Translations under genes and position numbers: made by a program
Source of the DNA: JBAWXE01 sp037144255
Lineage (GTDB): Bacteria > Bacteroidota > Bacteroidia > Chitinophagales > Chitinophagaceae
Assembly (NCBI GenBank): GCA_037144255.1
Contig: JBAWXE010000081.1
Coordinates: 1 to 12,718 of the forward strand
DNA length: 12,718 bases
Reading direction: 5' to 3'
Notes under the pieces: model-generated
Databases searched by the model: none
Seen by the model: the letters and a program-made list of their open reading frames with translations, nothing else
Told to the model about the DNA's origin: nothing
Shown here: in pieces, positions 1 through 7,460 of the stretch
Layout of the letters: the number at the start of each line of letters is the position of its first letter
How positions within the stretch are numbered: position 1 is the first letter of the stretch

Positions 1-1120
1 CTGTAGTATCATATAAATTTCCAATTCCTATTTTAGTAATCAATAATTGTGCCTTATTTATAGTAACAGGAGAAGAATAATGTGTGTTCAAATTAATATT
101 AGGAATAGTTATATCTGCCATTGCGCCCGGCAAATTCTGTATCATCACAATAGAATCTGATATAGTACCATTACTGTGGTTATAGAAAGGCTCTACAGGA
201 TAACCAGCATAATTATGTCTGATCCAGTTCATATGTGCACAATAAGAAGGGTCGAAATAGAAACTTGCTGTAGCGGTATCTCGTGGTAGGTGAGATGAGT
301 TGTAGTGATGATAATAAACCAAGATATTAGCCAGAGAATATGGATCGGCATAGTTACCATTGATCAAGAAGTATGGCAATGCTTTACCTACAGAATTAGT
401 AGAGGTATCAGAGGGTTCGATAGCAATACCACCAAAAGCCTGAATGAATGCAGCTGTAGTAGAAGTAGCACCACGTGCAACTATAGCACTCAATGTGTCG
501 ATCAAAGCAGCTGTAAGAGTAATGCGTAAATGTGGTGCATGATTGACCCCCCATATTGATACGGAGTCATTACCAATTGAACTCAAATTACGAACACTGT
601 AACCATTAATGGTACCCAGTGGCGTAGCCCTATTGATATTTACAGAATCTCTGCTATAAGTAAAATAATTCTTACTCATCGACATAGAATCCGTGATCCT
701 GTATACAGAAAAATTCTGATTGATGGTAGATGCAGTATCTCCAAAAGTATAGCCAACATAGGGTAGTATCAAAACAGCAGAATCTATATTGAAAGAATCG
801 GGGCTGGCTCCGAAAGTGAAACTAGGGTATGGTGGCAATAATTGCATATAGATACCTGCCAATGTCTTACCAAAAAACGGATCGGCATTGATAGTGCCTA
901 AAGCGTGAGTGATATAAGTACCATAGCCACTGGTAAGTACAGTGTCATTATAGAATGTTTTGGTGATAAGAGTAGGGGTATCACCAAAAGTATGGATGTT
1001 GTCTATTATGGGTACTGCCTTTGCACTGATGATAGTATTTTCTCTACATCCTGTTTGTGTAAATGCTGCAATAATAATGAGTAAAAGAAATGCTACTATA
1101 CTGCGGGTGCTATGCTTCAA
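1..1120 (-). CDS. DUF4270 family outer-surface lipoprotein (3' end outside window)
   Basis: Reading the minus strand from position 1120 gives 373 uninterrupted codons that run off the left edge, so the C-terminus is missing. The N-terminus is basic (MKHSTR), then a hydrophobic stretch (IVAFLLLIIIAAF, residues 8-20), then TQTGC with Cys25 as the likely lipidated residue; the lipobox is imperfect. The body fits DUF4270, a Bacteroidota lipoprotein family of unknown function, with DSAVLILPYVGYTFGDT, FGGIAIEPS and ILVYYHHYN resembling its recurring strands. No ATG is usable: an in-frame TAA lies just upstream and the next Met is about 85 residues in, so the start is TTG at 1120 (or TTG at 1126). 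The gene lies 38 bp behind the GT5-like gene on the same strand, so the two are probably co-transcribed. From memory, DUF4270 genes often sit next to this GT5-like gene and panC in Bacteroidota. The biochemical role is unknown; outer-membrane attachment is inferred. Confidence 0.8.
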   Translation of the reverse strand, partial: MKHSTRSIVAFLLLIIIAAFTQTGCRENTIISAKAVPIIDNIHTFGDTPTLITKTFYNDTVLTSGYGTYITHALGTINADPFFGKTLAGIYMQLLPPYPSFTFGASPDSFNIDSAVLILPYVGYTFGDTASTINQNFSVYRITDSMSMSKNYFTYSRDSVNINRATPLGTINGYSVRNLSSIGNDSVSIWGVNHAPHLRITLTAALIDTLSAIVARGATSTTAAFIQAFGGIAIEPSDTSTNSVGKALPYFLINGNYADPYSLANILVYYHHYNSSHLPRDTATASFYFDPSYCAHMNWIRHNYAGYPVEPFYNHSNGTISDSIVMIQNLPGAMADITIPNINLNTHYSSPVTINKAQLLITKIGIGNLYDTT

Positions 1121-1158
1121 GATCAATAAATTTTACTACGAAAATCATAAAACAAATA

Positions 1159-1986
1159 CTAAGACTCTGTTAAGCTTTTATAAAGGTCTAAAAGAGGGGT
1201 AATATCCTCTTTCCAGCTTTCCTCATATTTTACTACCTTTTTATAGCGGCTAGGTTTTATCTCATCCATCAGCACTTTATCCAGCTTATCAGTACCATGT
1301 ATCACCACATCGGCATATTTAGCTGCACCCAGTGTTATGGCAGTATTGGTACCTTCTTTATATATATCGAAATCTTTGTCTTTGATCTCGTTGCTGATCA
1401 TAGCTTTTTTCATAAAATGGTCACCCAGCTGCTCCTTGAATTGGTTTTGCTGTGCAGTGTATACCACTTTAGAATAGTTGAACACAGGTTCTTTCTTATA
1501 AGCCGTTTTCAGGTATAAAGGCATTAAAGAGGTCATCCAACCATGACAATGTATGATGTGTGGAGGCCAACCGAATTTTTTGACTGTTTCTAATGCACTC
1601 TTGCAAAAGAATATCATACGTTCTGCGTTGTCATCGAAGAAGTTATCTTGATCGTCACGAAAAACAGCCTTACGTTTGAAGTAGTCATCATTATCCATGA
1701 AATACACCTGTAAACGGGCATTAGGCAGCGATGCTACTTTAATGATAAGGGGATAATCGTCCTTATCAATAATAACATTGATACCAGACAAGCGTACCAC
1801 TTCGTGCAAGCGATGGCGGCGTTCGTTGATGATACCAAACCTAGGCATGATCACACGAACTTCCAGACCGGCATCAAAAGTCTTGATGGCCAGTTTATTC
1901 AATATCTGCGCAAAATCCGTAAACTCTATATAAGGAGATAATTCGTTCGCAACAATTAATACACGTTTTTTTGTGTCTGCAGACAT
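1159..1986 (-). CDS. Half-length glycogen/starch synthase-like protein (GT5 N-terminal domain only)
   Basis: This 275-residue protein resembles the N-terminal Rossmann half of GT5 glycogen synthases (GlgA, usually about 480 residues) and stops before the C-terminal nucleotide-binding half. Recognisable blocks are KRVLIVANELSPY (residues 7-19), VRVIMPRFGIINERRHRLHE (43-62) and HIIHCHGW followed by PLYLK (143-160). Key GlgA motifs are altered. The KTGGL-type ADP-glucose loop near the N-terminus reads EFTDFAQILNKLA. The HAHDW block reads HCHGW. The VHNLAYQG block reads YTAQQNQFK. A stand-alone glycogen synthase is therefore doubtful, even though database names for this family usually say glycogen/starch synthase. 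The frame is intact with clean ends, so this looks like a family architecture and not a recent truncation. A promoter-like element lies about 55 bp upstream, and the DUF4270 lipoprotein follows 38 bp downstream. The role is unknown; a regulatory or sugar-binding function linked to the lipoprotein is speculation. Confidence 0.85.
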   Translation of the reverse strand: MSADTKKRVLIVANELSPYIEFTDFAQILNKLAIKTFDAGLEVRVIMPRFGIINERRHRLHEVVRLSGINVIIDKDDYPLIIKVASLPNARLQVYFMDNDDYFKRKAVFRDDQDNFFDDNAERMIFFCKSALETVKKFGWPPHIIHCHGWMTSLMPLYLKTAYKKEPVFNYSKVVYTAQQNQFKEQLGDHFMKKAMISNEIKDKDFDIYKEGTNTAITLGAAKYADVVIHGTDKLDKVLMDEIKPSRYKKVVKYEESWKEDITPLLDLYKSLTES

Positions 1987-2041
1987 GAGGTTGTATTAGG
2001 ATTAAGAAAACTGAAAACAACTTTAACTAAAAAATTGTCTG

Positions 2042-2069
2042 CAAAATTACGAAAATATTAAATTCCAAA
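2042..2069 (-). promoter_or_regulatory. Promoter-like element for the GT5-like/DUF4270 unit
   Basis: On the minus strand TAATTTTG (2049-2042) matches the Bacteroidota -7 consensus TAnnTTTG exactly. A TTTG that could act as the -33 element lies at 2069-2066, with 16 bases between them, slightly short of the usual spacing. It sits 55 bp upstream of the ATG at 1986. The assignment rests on consensus matching only. Confidence 0.5.
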
Positions 2070-2071
2070 TT

Positions 2072-2079
2072 TTACTTTG
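2072..2079 (+). promoter_or_regulatory. Possible -7 element for panC
   Basis: TTACTTTG matches five of the six fixed positions of TAnnTTTG and ends 23 bases before the panC ATG. No TTTG or TTG is found at the expected -33 distance, so this is a weak call. It falls in the same 116-bp gap as the divergent promoter of the GT5-like gene. Confidence 0.35.
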
Positions 2080-2102
2080 CGGTATTTAGTTAAACATCAA
2101 GC

Positions 2103-2951
2103 ATGGTCATCATCAAAAATACAGGCGAATTAAGGCAATATTTAGCCTATGAAGGCCATGGGAAAAGAGATATTTGTTTTGTTCCTACTATGGGCGCATT
2201 GCACGCGGGGCATGGCTTTCTGGTGAAAAAAGCTAAGGAAAAGCAAGATGCCCTTGTAGTTTGCAGCATATTTGTAAATCCTACACAATTCAACGAAAAA
2301 AGTGATTTTGATAAATATCCGGTGTCGGTGGAAGCAGATATCGATCTACTGACCAATATGGGCTGCGATGTGCTCTTTTTACCAACGGTAGAGGAGATGT
2401 ATCCTGGTGGGACGGATAAGGTGCCGAGTTATGACTTTGGGTACCTGGATACCATACTGGAAGGGGCTCAGCGCCCCGGGCACTTTAAAGGAGTAGGGCA
2501 GGTAGTAGGCAGATTATTAGAGATAGTAAAGCCTCAATATCTGTACTTAGGGCAGAAGGATTACCAACAATGCATGGTGATAAAAAAATTATTAAGTATC
2601 ATTTCTAATACTGGCGTTAATATTATTATATGTGATACTGTGAGAGAAGCAGATGGCTTGGCAATGAGTTCTAGAAACAGAAGACTTACTGCTCCACAAC
2701 GTATCACAGCAGCTGCCATATATCAATGTCTGGTATCTATACAAGGGAAACACCATGCAGCCAGATTTGAAGTAGTACAAAAAGAGTGTATTGAACTGCT
2801 GAAGGATAAAGGATTTGAACCGGAGTATGTAGCCTTGGCAGATGCGCGCGATCTTACATTACTGGATAATTACCAACCGGACATCCCTATGGTAGCATTG
2901 ATAGCTGCCAGAATAGGAGATGTCAGGTTGATAGATAATAAATTGTTGTAG
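2103..2951 (+). CDS. panC: Pantoate--beta-alanine ligase (pantothenate synthetase)
   Basis: PanC condenses D-pantoate with beta-alanine, using ATP through a pantoyl-adenylate intermediate, to make pantothenate for coenzyme A; it is cytosolic. The 282-residue protein has the usual family length and all main motifs. PTMGALHAGH (28-37) is the HIGH-type nucleotidyl-transfer motif. Others are VNPTQF (58-63), a GAQRPGHFKGV block (121-131), LGQKDYQQ (149-156) and READGLAMSSRNRRL (181-195), which carries the SSRN loop acting as the KMSKS equivalent. The ATG at 2103 places the first strand correctly before PTMGALH. It is divergent from the GT5-like gene and converges on pyk, with the stop codons only 4 bp apart. 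panD and panB are not in the window, so beta-alanine and pantoate come from enzymes encoded elsewhere. Function is well supported. Confidence 0.97.
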   Translation: MVIIKNTGELRQYLAYEGHGKRDICFVPTMGALHAGHGFLVKKAKEKQDALVVCSIFVNPTQFNEKSDFDKYPVSVEADIDLLTNMGCDVLFLPTVEEMYPGGTDKVPSYDFGYLDTILEGAQRPGHFKGVGQVVGRLLEIVKPQYLYLGQKDYQQCMVIKKLLSIISNTGVNIIICDTVREADGLAMSSRNRRLTAPQRITAAAIYQCLVSIQGKHHAARFEVVQKECIELLKDKGFEPEYVALADARDLTLLDNYQPDIPMVALIAARIGDVRLIDNKLL

Positions 2952-2964
2952 ACACCTAGTCTAC
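2948..2964. terminator. Small shared hairpin spanning the panC and pyk stop codons
   Basis: GTAGAC (2948-2953) and GTCTAC (2959-2964) form a perfect 6-bp stem with a 5-base loop. The structure contains the panC TAG (2949-2951) and, on the other strand, the pyk TAG (2958-2956). No T-run follows on either strand, so efficient intrinsic termination is doubtful. It is the only structure between the two convergent genes. Confidence 0.3.
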
Positions 2965-4377
2965 CCGTGTTATCTTAATAGTGTTGGTTGGTAAATGTTG
3001 ATGTACAGGTGTGCTACCAGTATTAATGATCACATCACCGGTATGTAGCAGATCTTTTGCTTTGAGAATATTGATCTGATCGGCAATGATCTTATCCATG
3101 CTTTCTTCCTTATCATAATAGAATGCTTGTACACCCCAGCTCAAACTTAATTGATTCACCAGAGTTTGTGTTTTAGTGAAAATAAATAGTGGAGAACGCG
3201 GACGGAAACTGGATAACATAAAACCAGTGTAGCCTGATTGTGTCATACCAATAACAGCATTTGCTTTAACATCGGCAGCCATCTCGCAGGCATTGTAACA
3301 AAGAGCATCGCTAAGGAAAGAGGGAGAGTGGGGTTGTGGCACTAAGTTCTTATTATATACCAGTTCTTCTTTTTCTACTTCCTCAATAATACTAACCATT
3401 GTTTTTATTACCAGCTCAGGATACTTTCCCATAGCTGTCTCGCCGCTCAACATCACTGCATCAGCACCTTCCAGTACAGCATTGGCCACATCTGTTATCT
3501 CACTACGATTGGGGCGTGTGCGGTCTATCATACTCTCCATCATTTGCGTAGCTATGATCACCGGTTTGGCACGATGTATACATTTGCGAATGATGTTCTT
3601 TTGTATCATCGGTATCTGTTGCAGAGGCAATTCCACACCCAGATCACCTCTTGCTACCATTACCGCATCTGATGCGAGAATGATCTCACGCAGATGTTCC
3701 AATGCCTCTGGTTTTTCTATTTTAGAAATGATCTTAGCATTGCTATTTTTTTCTTTCAATTTATCTTTTAGACCTATTACATCCTCCGGGCGACGGACAA
3801 ACGACAATGCTATCCAGTCTATTTTTTGAGTAAGAATAAAACTCAGGTCTGCTAGATCTTTTTCCGTAAGAGATGGTAAAGATATTTTGGTATCAGGCAG
3901 GTTCACTCCTTTTTTAGAAGTGAGCAACCCTTCATTCAGTACTTTTACTTTCACACGATTATCATTGCCTATTTCCATCACCATTACTTCTATCTTTCCA
4001 TCATCTATCAATATCTTTTCGCCTACACGTACGTCTTTGTAAAAGTTGGGATAAGAGATGTAAACATTCTCCATAGTGCCAATGCACTTTTCGTTAGTAA
4101 AATAGAATTCATCATCTTTTTGTAATTGCAAACCATCATTGGCTATTTCGCCTACACGAAGTTTGGGGCCTTGCAGATCTGCAAGTATGGCAATATTGAA
4201 TGGAAAAGTCTCATTTATACGATGGATATGGTCTATTACTTCTTTATGTTGTTCGTGGGTGCCATGTGAAAAATTGAGTCGAAATACATTCACACCTTCC
4301 TGAACTAATGATAGTAATTTTTCATATGTATTGCAAGCCGGTCCGACGGTAGCGATGATCTTGGTTTTGTGGAGCAT
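2956..4377 (-). CDS. pyk: Pyruvate kinase
   Basis: Pyruvate kinase transfers phosphate from phosphoenolpyruvate to ADP, giving pyruvate and ATP at the end of glycolysis, in the cytosol. The 473-residue protein has the common bacterial length. The barrel starts with KTKIIATVGPAC (4-15) and NVFRLNFSHGTH (30-41). The B domain is inserted after LADLQGPKLRVGE (65-77). Active-site blocks follow: IALSFVRRPEDV (189-200), ISKIEKPEAL (217-226) with the catalytic lysine and metal-binding glutamate, VMVARGDLGVELP (239-251), ATQMMESMI (276-284) and MLSGETAMGKYP (309-320). The C-terminal domain ends with VIINTGSTP before residue 473. Nothing is missing. The gene is monocistronic here, divergent from atpG and convergent with panC. 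A weak -7-like element lies about 25 bp upstream. Confidence 0.98.
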   Translation of the reverse strand: MLHKTKIIATVGPACNTYEKLLSLVQEGVNVFRLNFSHGTHEQHKEVIDHIHRINETFPFNIAILADLQGPKLRVGEIANDGLQLQKDDEFYFTNEKCIGTMENVYISYPNFYKDVRVGEKILIDDGKIEVMVMEIGNDNRVKVKVLNEGLLTSKKGVNLPDTKISLPSLTEKDLADLSFILTQKIDWIALSFVRRPEDVIGLKDKLKEKNSNAKIISKIEKPEALEHLREIILASDAVMVARGDLGVELPLQQIPMIQKNIIRKCIHRAKPVIIATQMMESMIDRTRPNRSEITDVANAVLEGADAVMLSGETAMGKYPELVIKTMVSIIEEVEKEELVYNKNLVPQPHSPSFLSDALCYNACEMAADVKANAVIGMTQSGYTGFMLSSFRPRSPLFIFTKTQTLVNQLSLSWGVQAFYYDKEESMDKIIADQINILKAKDLLHTGDVIINTGSTPVHQHLPTNTIKITRVD

Positions 4378-4402
4378 AATATTTGATCTGTTTTGAATGG
4401 TG

Positions 4403-4410
4403 CAAAGTTC
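4403..4410 (-). promoter_or_regulatory. Possible -7 element for pyk
   Basis: On the minus strand GAACTTTG matches TAnnTTTG except for its first base and ends 25 bases before the pyk ATG. No TTG-type -33 element is found at the expected distance. This is a weak call; some pyk promoter should exist in the 199-bp gap shared with atpG. Confidence 0.3.
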
Positions 4411-4513
4411 CTGAGAATCGGTTAAATACTACTAGTTTCAGCTGTTAAGTGTTTGCCATATTTTGCCTTTTGAGAGGAACCAACAACGAAGATAGATATT
4501 CCCTAATAGGGTT

Positions 4514-4545
4514 TTTGCATTATTGGGCGGAAGGGTGTAGCTTTG
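4514..4545 (+). promoter_or_regulatory. Promoter of atpG with flanking inverted repeats
   Basis: TAGCTTTG (4538-4545) matches the Bacteroidota -7 consensus TAnnTTTG perfectly, and TTTG (4514-4517) lies 20 bases upstream as the -33 element, the expected spacing. The start of transcription would fall near 4552, some 25 bases before the atpG ATG. Two inverted repeats frame it. CCCTAATAGGG (4501-4511) abuts the -33 side. TTGGGCG (4523-4529) with CGCCCAA (4546-4552) brackets the -7 element. These repeats could be operator sites, but no regulator is known. Confidence 0.65.
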
Positions 4546-4576
4546 CGCCCAAATTATCATAGATATTTAGCATAAT

Positions 4577-5461
4577 ATGTCGGGACAGCTTAAAGAGGTT
4601 CGCAACCGTATAAAATCCATAACATTAACACAGCAGATCACTAAAGCCATGAAAATGGTAAGTGCTGCTAAGCTGCGCCGTGCACAAGATTCCATCATAC
4701 AGATGAGACCGTATGCACAGAAATTGCAGGAGATGCTGAGCAATATTGTCAGCAGTGTATCTACAGATATGTCTTTGCCATTGGCTGAAGAACGTCCTGC
4801 GGAGCGTATTTTGTTGATACCTATTACCAGCAATCGTGGATTGTGTGGTGCCTATAATACCAACGTAATTAAAACTACCCGCCTTTTACTGAAAGAAAAG
4901 TATGCTGCACAGGATGCTAAGGGCAATGTAACAGTGATGCCGATAGGTAAGAAAGGTTATGAGTTTTTTACACGTCAGAATATGAAGATGGTAGATACTT
5001 ATTGGAACATACTTTCTCATATCACATTTGATAATGTACGTGAGGCTGCAGTGTATGCACAAACAGCATTTCTGAATAAGGAATATGATAGGGTGGAGCT
5101 GGTATATAGTCAGTTTAAGAATGCGGCAACACAAAACTTTATAGCTGAACCTTACCTTCCGATTCCTAAAATGGAAAAGACAGAAGGCAAAAGCAAGAGT
5201 GTGGATTTCATTTTTGAACCATCGATGGAGGTATTGTTACTGGAATTGATGCCTAAGATATTGAACACACAAGTGTACAAGGCTGTATTAGATGCTAATG
5301 CATCTGAAGAAGGTGCGCGTATGACTGCAATGGATAAGGCAACAGAAAATGCCAACGAACTGCTCCGCTCATTGAAGATTAGTTACAACCGTGCACGTCA
5401 GGCAGCTATTACTACCGAACTTACGGAGATAGTAAGCGGTGCGGCTGCATTACAAGGATAA
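4577..5461 (+). CDS. atpG: F1Fo ATP synthase gamma subunit
   Basis: The gamma subunit is the rotating central stalk of F1, coupling proton flow through Fo to ATP synthesis in the alpha3beta3 head on the cytoplasmic face of the membrane. The 294-residue protein shows both signature helices: the N-terminal coil MSGQLKEVRNRIKSITLTQQ onward to KAMKMVSAAKLRRAQ (to residue 37), and the C-terminal coil from about 262 with YNRARQAAITTELTEIVSGA. The Rossmann-like middle begins LLIPITSNRGLCGAYNTNV (79-97). Length is normal and the ATG at 4577 fits family starts. The usual neighbour atpA is absent: upstream is divergent pyk and downstream is an unrelated secreted protein. With its own promoter and terminator, atpG is a separate transcription unit here. 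No damage is seen. Confidence 0.97.
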   Translation: MSGQLKEVRNRIKSITLTQQITKAMKMVSAAKLRRAQDSIIQMRPYAQKLQEMLSNIVSSVSTDMSLPLAEERPAERILLIPITSNRGLCGAYNTNVIKTTRLLLKEKYAAQDAKGNVTVMPIGKKGYEFFTRQNMKMVDTYWNILSHITFDNVREAAVYAQTAFLNKEYDRVELVYSQFKNAATQNFIAEPYLPIPKMEKTEGKSKSVDFIFEPSMEVLLLELMPKILNTQVYKAVLDANASEEGARMTAMDKATENANELLRSLKISYNRARQAAITTELTEIVSGAAALQG

Positions 5462-5483
5462 TTAGTTACTTCTCATTTATATT

Positions 5484-5525
5484 ACAAAACCCCTGCGTTC
5501 ATTTGCAGGGGTTTTGTTATTTTTA
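5484..5525 (+). terminator. Intrinsic terminator after atpG
   Basis: A perfect 13-bp inverted repeat, ACAAAACCCCTGC (5484-5496) and GCAGGGGTTTTGT (5505-5517), encloses an 8-base loop and is followed by a T-rich stretch (TATTTTTAA). It starts 22 bases after the atpG stop and ends close before the next gene at 5540. The A-rich left flank may allow some function on the opposite strand. Confidence 0.88.
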
Positions 5526-5539
5526 ATAAAATTATACTT

Positions 5540-7432
5540 ATGCGTTGCATCTTGTTTGTTGTTTTCTTTTTTTGTACATCGCTGTTTTCTTATGCACAAC
5601 AAGCAAGTGTTAAGACCTATACTACACCTCTAGCAGGAAGGTATACCGGAACGGAAGAAGGTAATAAATACTACCCGCTATTGTATAATATGGAAATGCC
5701 AGAGCCTGATGCTGATATGGAACAAGTACGGCTACAAGCAATAAAGGCGGAGATACATCAAATGTTTCCTTATAGGCAAGCTGCAAAATTACATAAGACG
5801 ACTTCAGCAGCAATGCCGGTTGTTTCAATTGGTTTTGTAGCGGATTCATTATCGGGTATACCACCTGATAATTATGTCGCTGTATCCAATCATGATAGTG
5901 CAGTGTCTGTAACCAATACATGGATCGCATATCATAATTCATTGACAGGTGCTATTACAGGTAGGAAACAACTTAGCGCATTTTCTGCAAATGTAGGATT
6001 ACCAACAGGAGGATTGAATAGTCAAAACTATCGTTATGACCCTAAGATCATCTACGATCAGGAAGCTGATCGTTTTATCTCTATCATGCTCAATGGTACT
6101 GACCAAAATAGCTGGGTAGTAGTAGGCTTTTCCCAAACCAGTAGTCCATCGGGTGCTTGGAATTTTTATAAATTCGTAGGTAACTATAATAACGATTCTA
6201 CCTGGTTCGATTATCCGGCTATTGCCCTTACAAAAGATGAATTCTTCTTTACCGGCAATAAGATCAAAGACAATGTAAGCTGGCAAACAGGTTTCACACA
6301 GTCTGTTATTTACCAGATAAGGAAAAGTGATGGTTATAATGGAGATGCAACACTGACTTACCATATATGGGACAATATCAATTTTGGTGGGCAAGCTATC
6401 AGGAACTTGTTTCCTGTAAAAGGTGGTAGCAGTCTGAAAGGCCCTGAACAGTATTTTCTTTCAAATAGGAATTATGCGACACAAAACGATACTGTCTTTT
6501 TGGTGAAGATCCCGGATACACTGAATAGCGGAAATACTAATCTTGCTATTACACCACTTGTATCAAATGTCAATTATGGAGTGCCACCCGATGGTCGACA
6601 AAAGGATACAGCAATTCATCTGGCTACAAACGATGGTCGTGTATTGGGTGCATATATCGAAGGGACTGAGATACAATTTGTAAGTACAACAGTAGTACCC
6701 GCTACCGGGGGGGCAGGTGTATATCATGGTAAGATCACTAATGTAACAACCACGCCATCTCTTTTGGCTCAGATATATGCTATTGACACATTGGATTTTG
6801 GCTACCCTAATATTTCTTATGCAGGCAACTTCAATGGGTCTAATAATTCCATTATCTCTTTTGATTATTCAGGTCCGCAAACATATCCCGGACTTGGGGC
6901 TATGTTCTATGATGGAACACAATATTCTGGTATGTTAAATGTAAAAGGTGGCGATACATCCATCAAGGTTCTCGTAGGTACTGGCGGTGGCCCTGCCACC
7001 GAACAACGTTGGGGAGATTACACAGGTTCTCAACCCGACTGGAGCAGTATAGGTGCCGTATGGATAGAGGGAATATTTGGACATAAGCACTATGCCAGCA
7101 CCAATTATGGTAATTATATGGCCAGACTTACTTCTCCATATTGGACATCAGTACCGGTTATCCAGCCATTAGCTTCAAATTCTGCATTATTTCCTAATCC
7201 GGCAGAGCAATTCATTAACATTGATTTTAAACTGAAACAAAACCAAGCACTACATTTTGTTATATATGATATGCAGGGACGCATGGTTGATAAACTCCTG
7301 GATCAGTATTGCACAGAAGGTATGAATCGTATTCAGTTCAATATTGCACCATTGGCCATTGGTACCTACATTTTGAAGGCTATGGATGAAAAGGGCATTC
7401 AAGTGATGGTACATCAATTCATAAGAAAATAA
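5540..7432 (+). CDS. Secreted protein with type IX secretion C-terminal sorting domain (function unknown)
   Basis: The 630-residue protein starts with a clear Sec signal peptide (MRCILFVVFFFCTSLFSYAQ, cleavage near residue 20). It ends with a type A T9SS sorting domain from about residue 549: ALFPNPAEQFINI, then VIYDMQGRMVDKLL, then PLAIGTYILKAMDEKG and a basic tail FIRK. Such proteins cross the outer membrane by the T9SS and are released or attached to the cell surface. The middle (about 90-540) is rich in aromatic, Asn, Gly and Ser residues, including GIPPDNYVAVSNHDSAVSV, DPKIIYDQEADRFISIM and FDYPAIALTKDEFFFTG, which suggests a beta-propeller or other all-beta fold; no catalytic motif was recognised. 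The ATG at 5540 is forced by an upstream in-frame stop. It follows the atpG terminator by a few bases with no clear promoter, so expression may depend on a weak site or read-through. I do not recognise a specific function. Confidence 0.9.
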   Translation: MRCILFVVFFFCTSLFSYAQQASVKTYTTPLAGRYTGTEEGNKYYPLLYNMEMPEPDADMEQVRLQAIKAEIHQMFPYRQAAKLHKTTSAAMPVVSIGFVADSLSGIPPDNYVAVSNHDSAVSVTNTWIAYHNSLTGAITGRKQLSAFSANVGLPTGGLNSQNYRYDPKIIYDQEADRFISIMLNGTDQNSWVVVGFSQTSSPSGAWNFYKFVGNYNNDSTWFDYPAIALTKDEFFFTGNKIKDNVSWQTGFTQSVIYQIRKSDGYNGDATLTYHIWDNINFGGQAIRNLFPVKGGSSLKGPEQYFLSNRNYATQNDTVFLVKIPDTLNSGNTNLAITPLVSNVNYGVPPDGRQKDTAIHLATNDGRVLGAYIEGTEIQFVSTTVVPATGGAGVYHGKITNVTTTPSLLAQIYAIDTLDFGYPNISYAGNFNGSNNSIISFDYSGPQTYPGLGAMFYDGTQYSGMLNVKGGDTSIKVLVGTGGGPATEQRWGDYTGSQPDWSSIGAVWIEGIFGHKHYASTNYGNYMARLTSPYWTSVPVIQPLASNSALFPNPAEQFINIDFKLKQNQALHFVIYDMQGRMVDKLLDQYCTEGMNRIQFNIAPLAIGTYILKAMDEKGIQVMVHQFIRK

Positions 7433-7460
7433 TTGATGACTTTATTTCCGTTTGCCATAC

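Noticed and set aside
960..1202. Plus-strand 80-residue frame over the DUF4270 start
   Set aside because: It is antisense to a well-supported minus-strand lipoprotein and runs into the GT5-like gene; no family features.
1159..1986. Truncated glgA pseudogene
   Set aside because: The frame is open with a clean start and stop, and short GT5-like proteins of this kind occur widely in Bacteroidota, so it looks like a functional family and not decay.
6707..6713. Run of seven G in the T9SS protein gene as a phase-variation or frameshift site
   Set aside because: The frame is intact across it (PATGGAGV) and the run is short; nothing suggests switching in this position.
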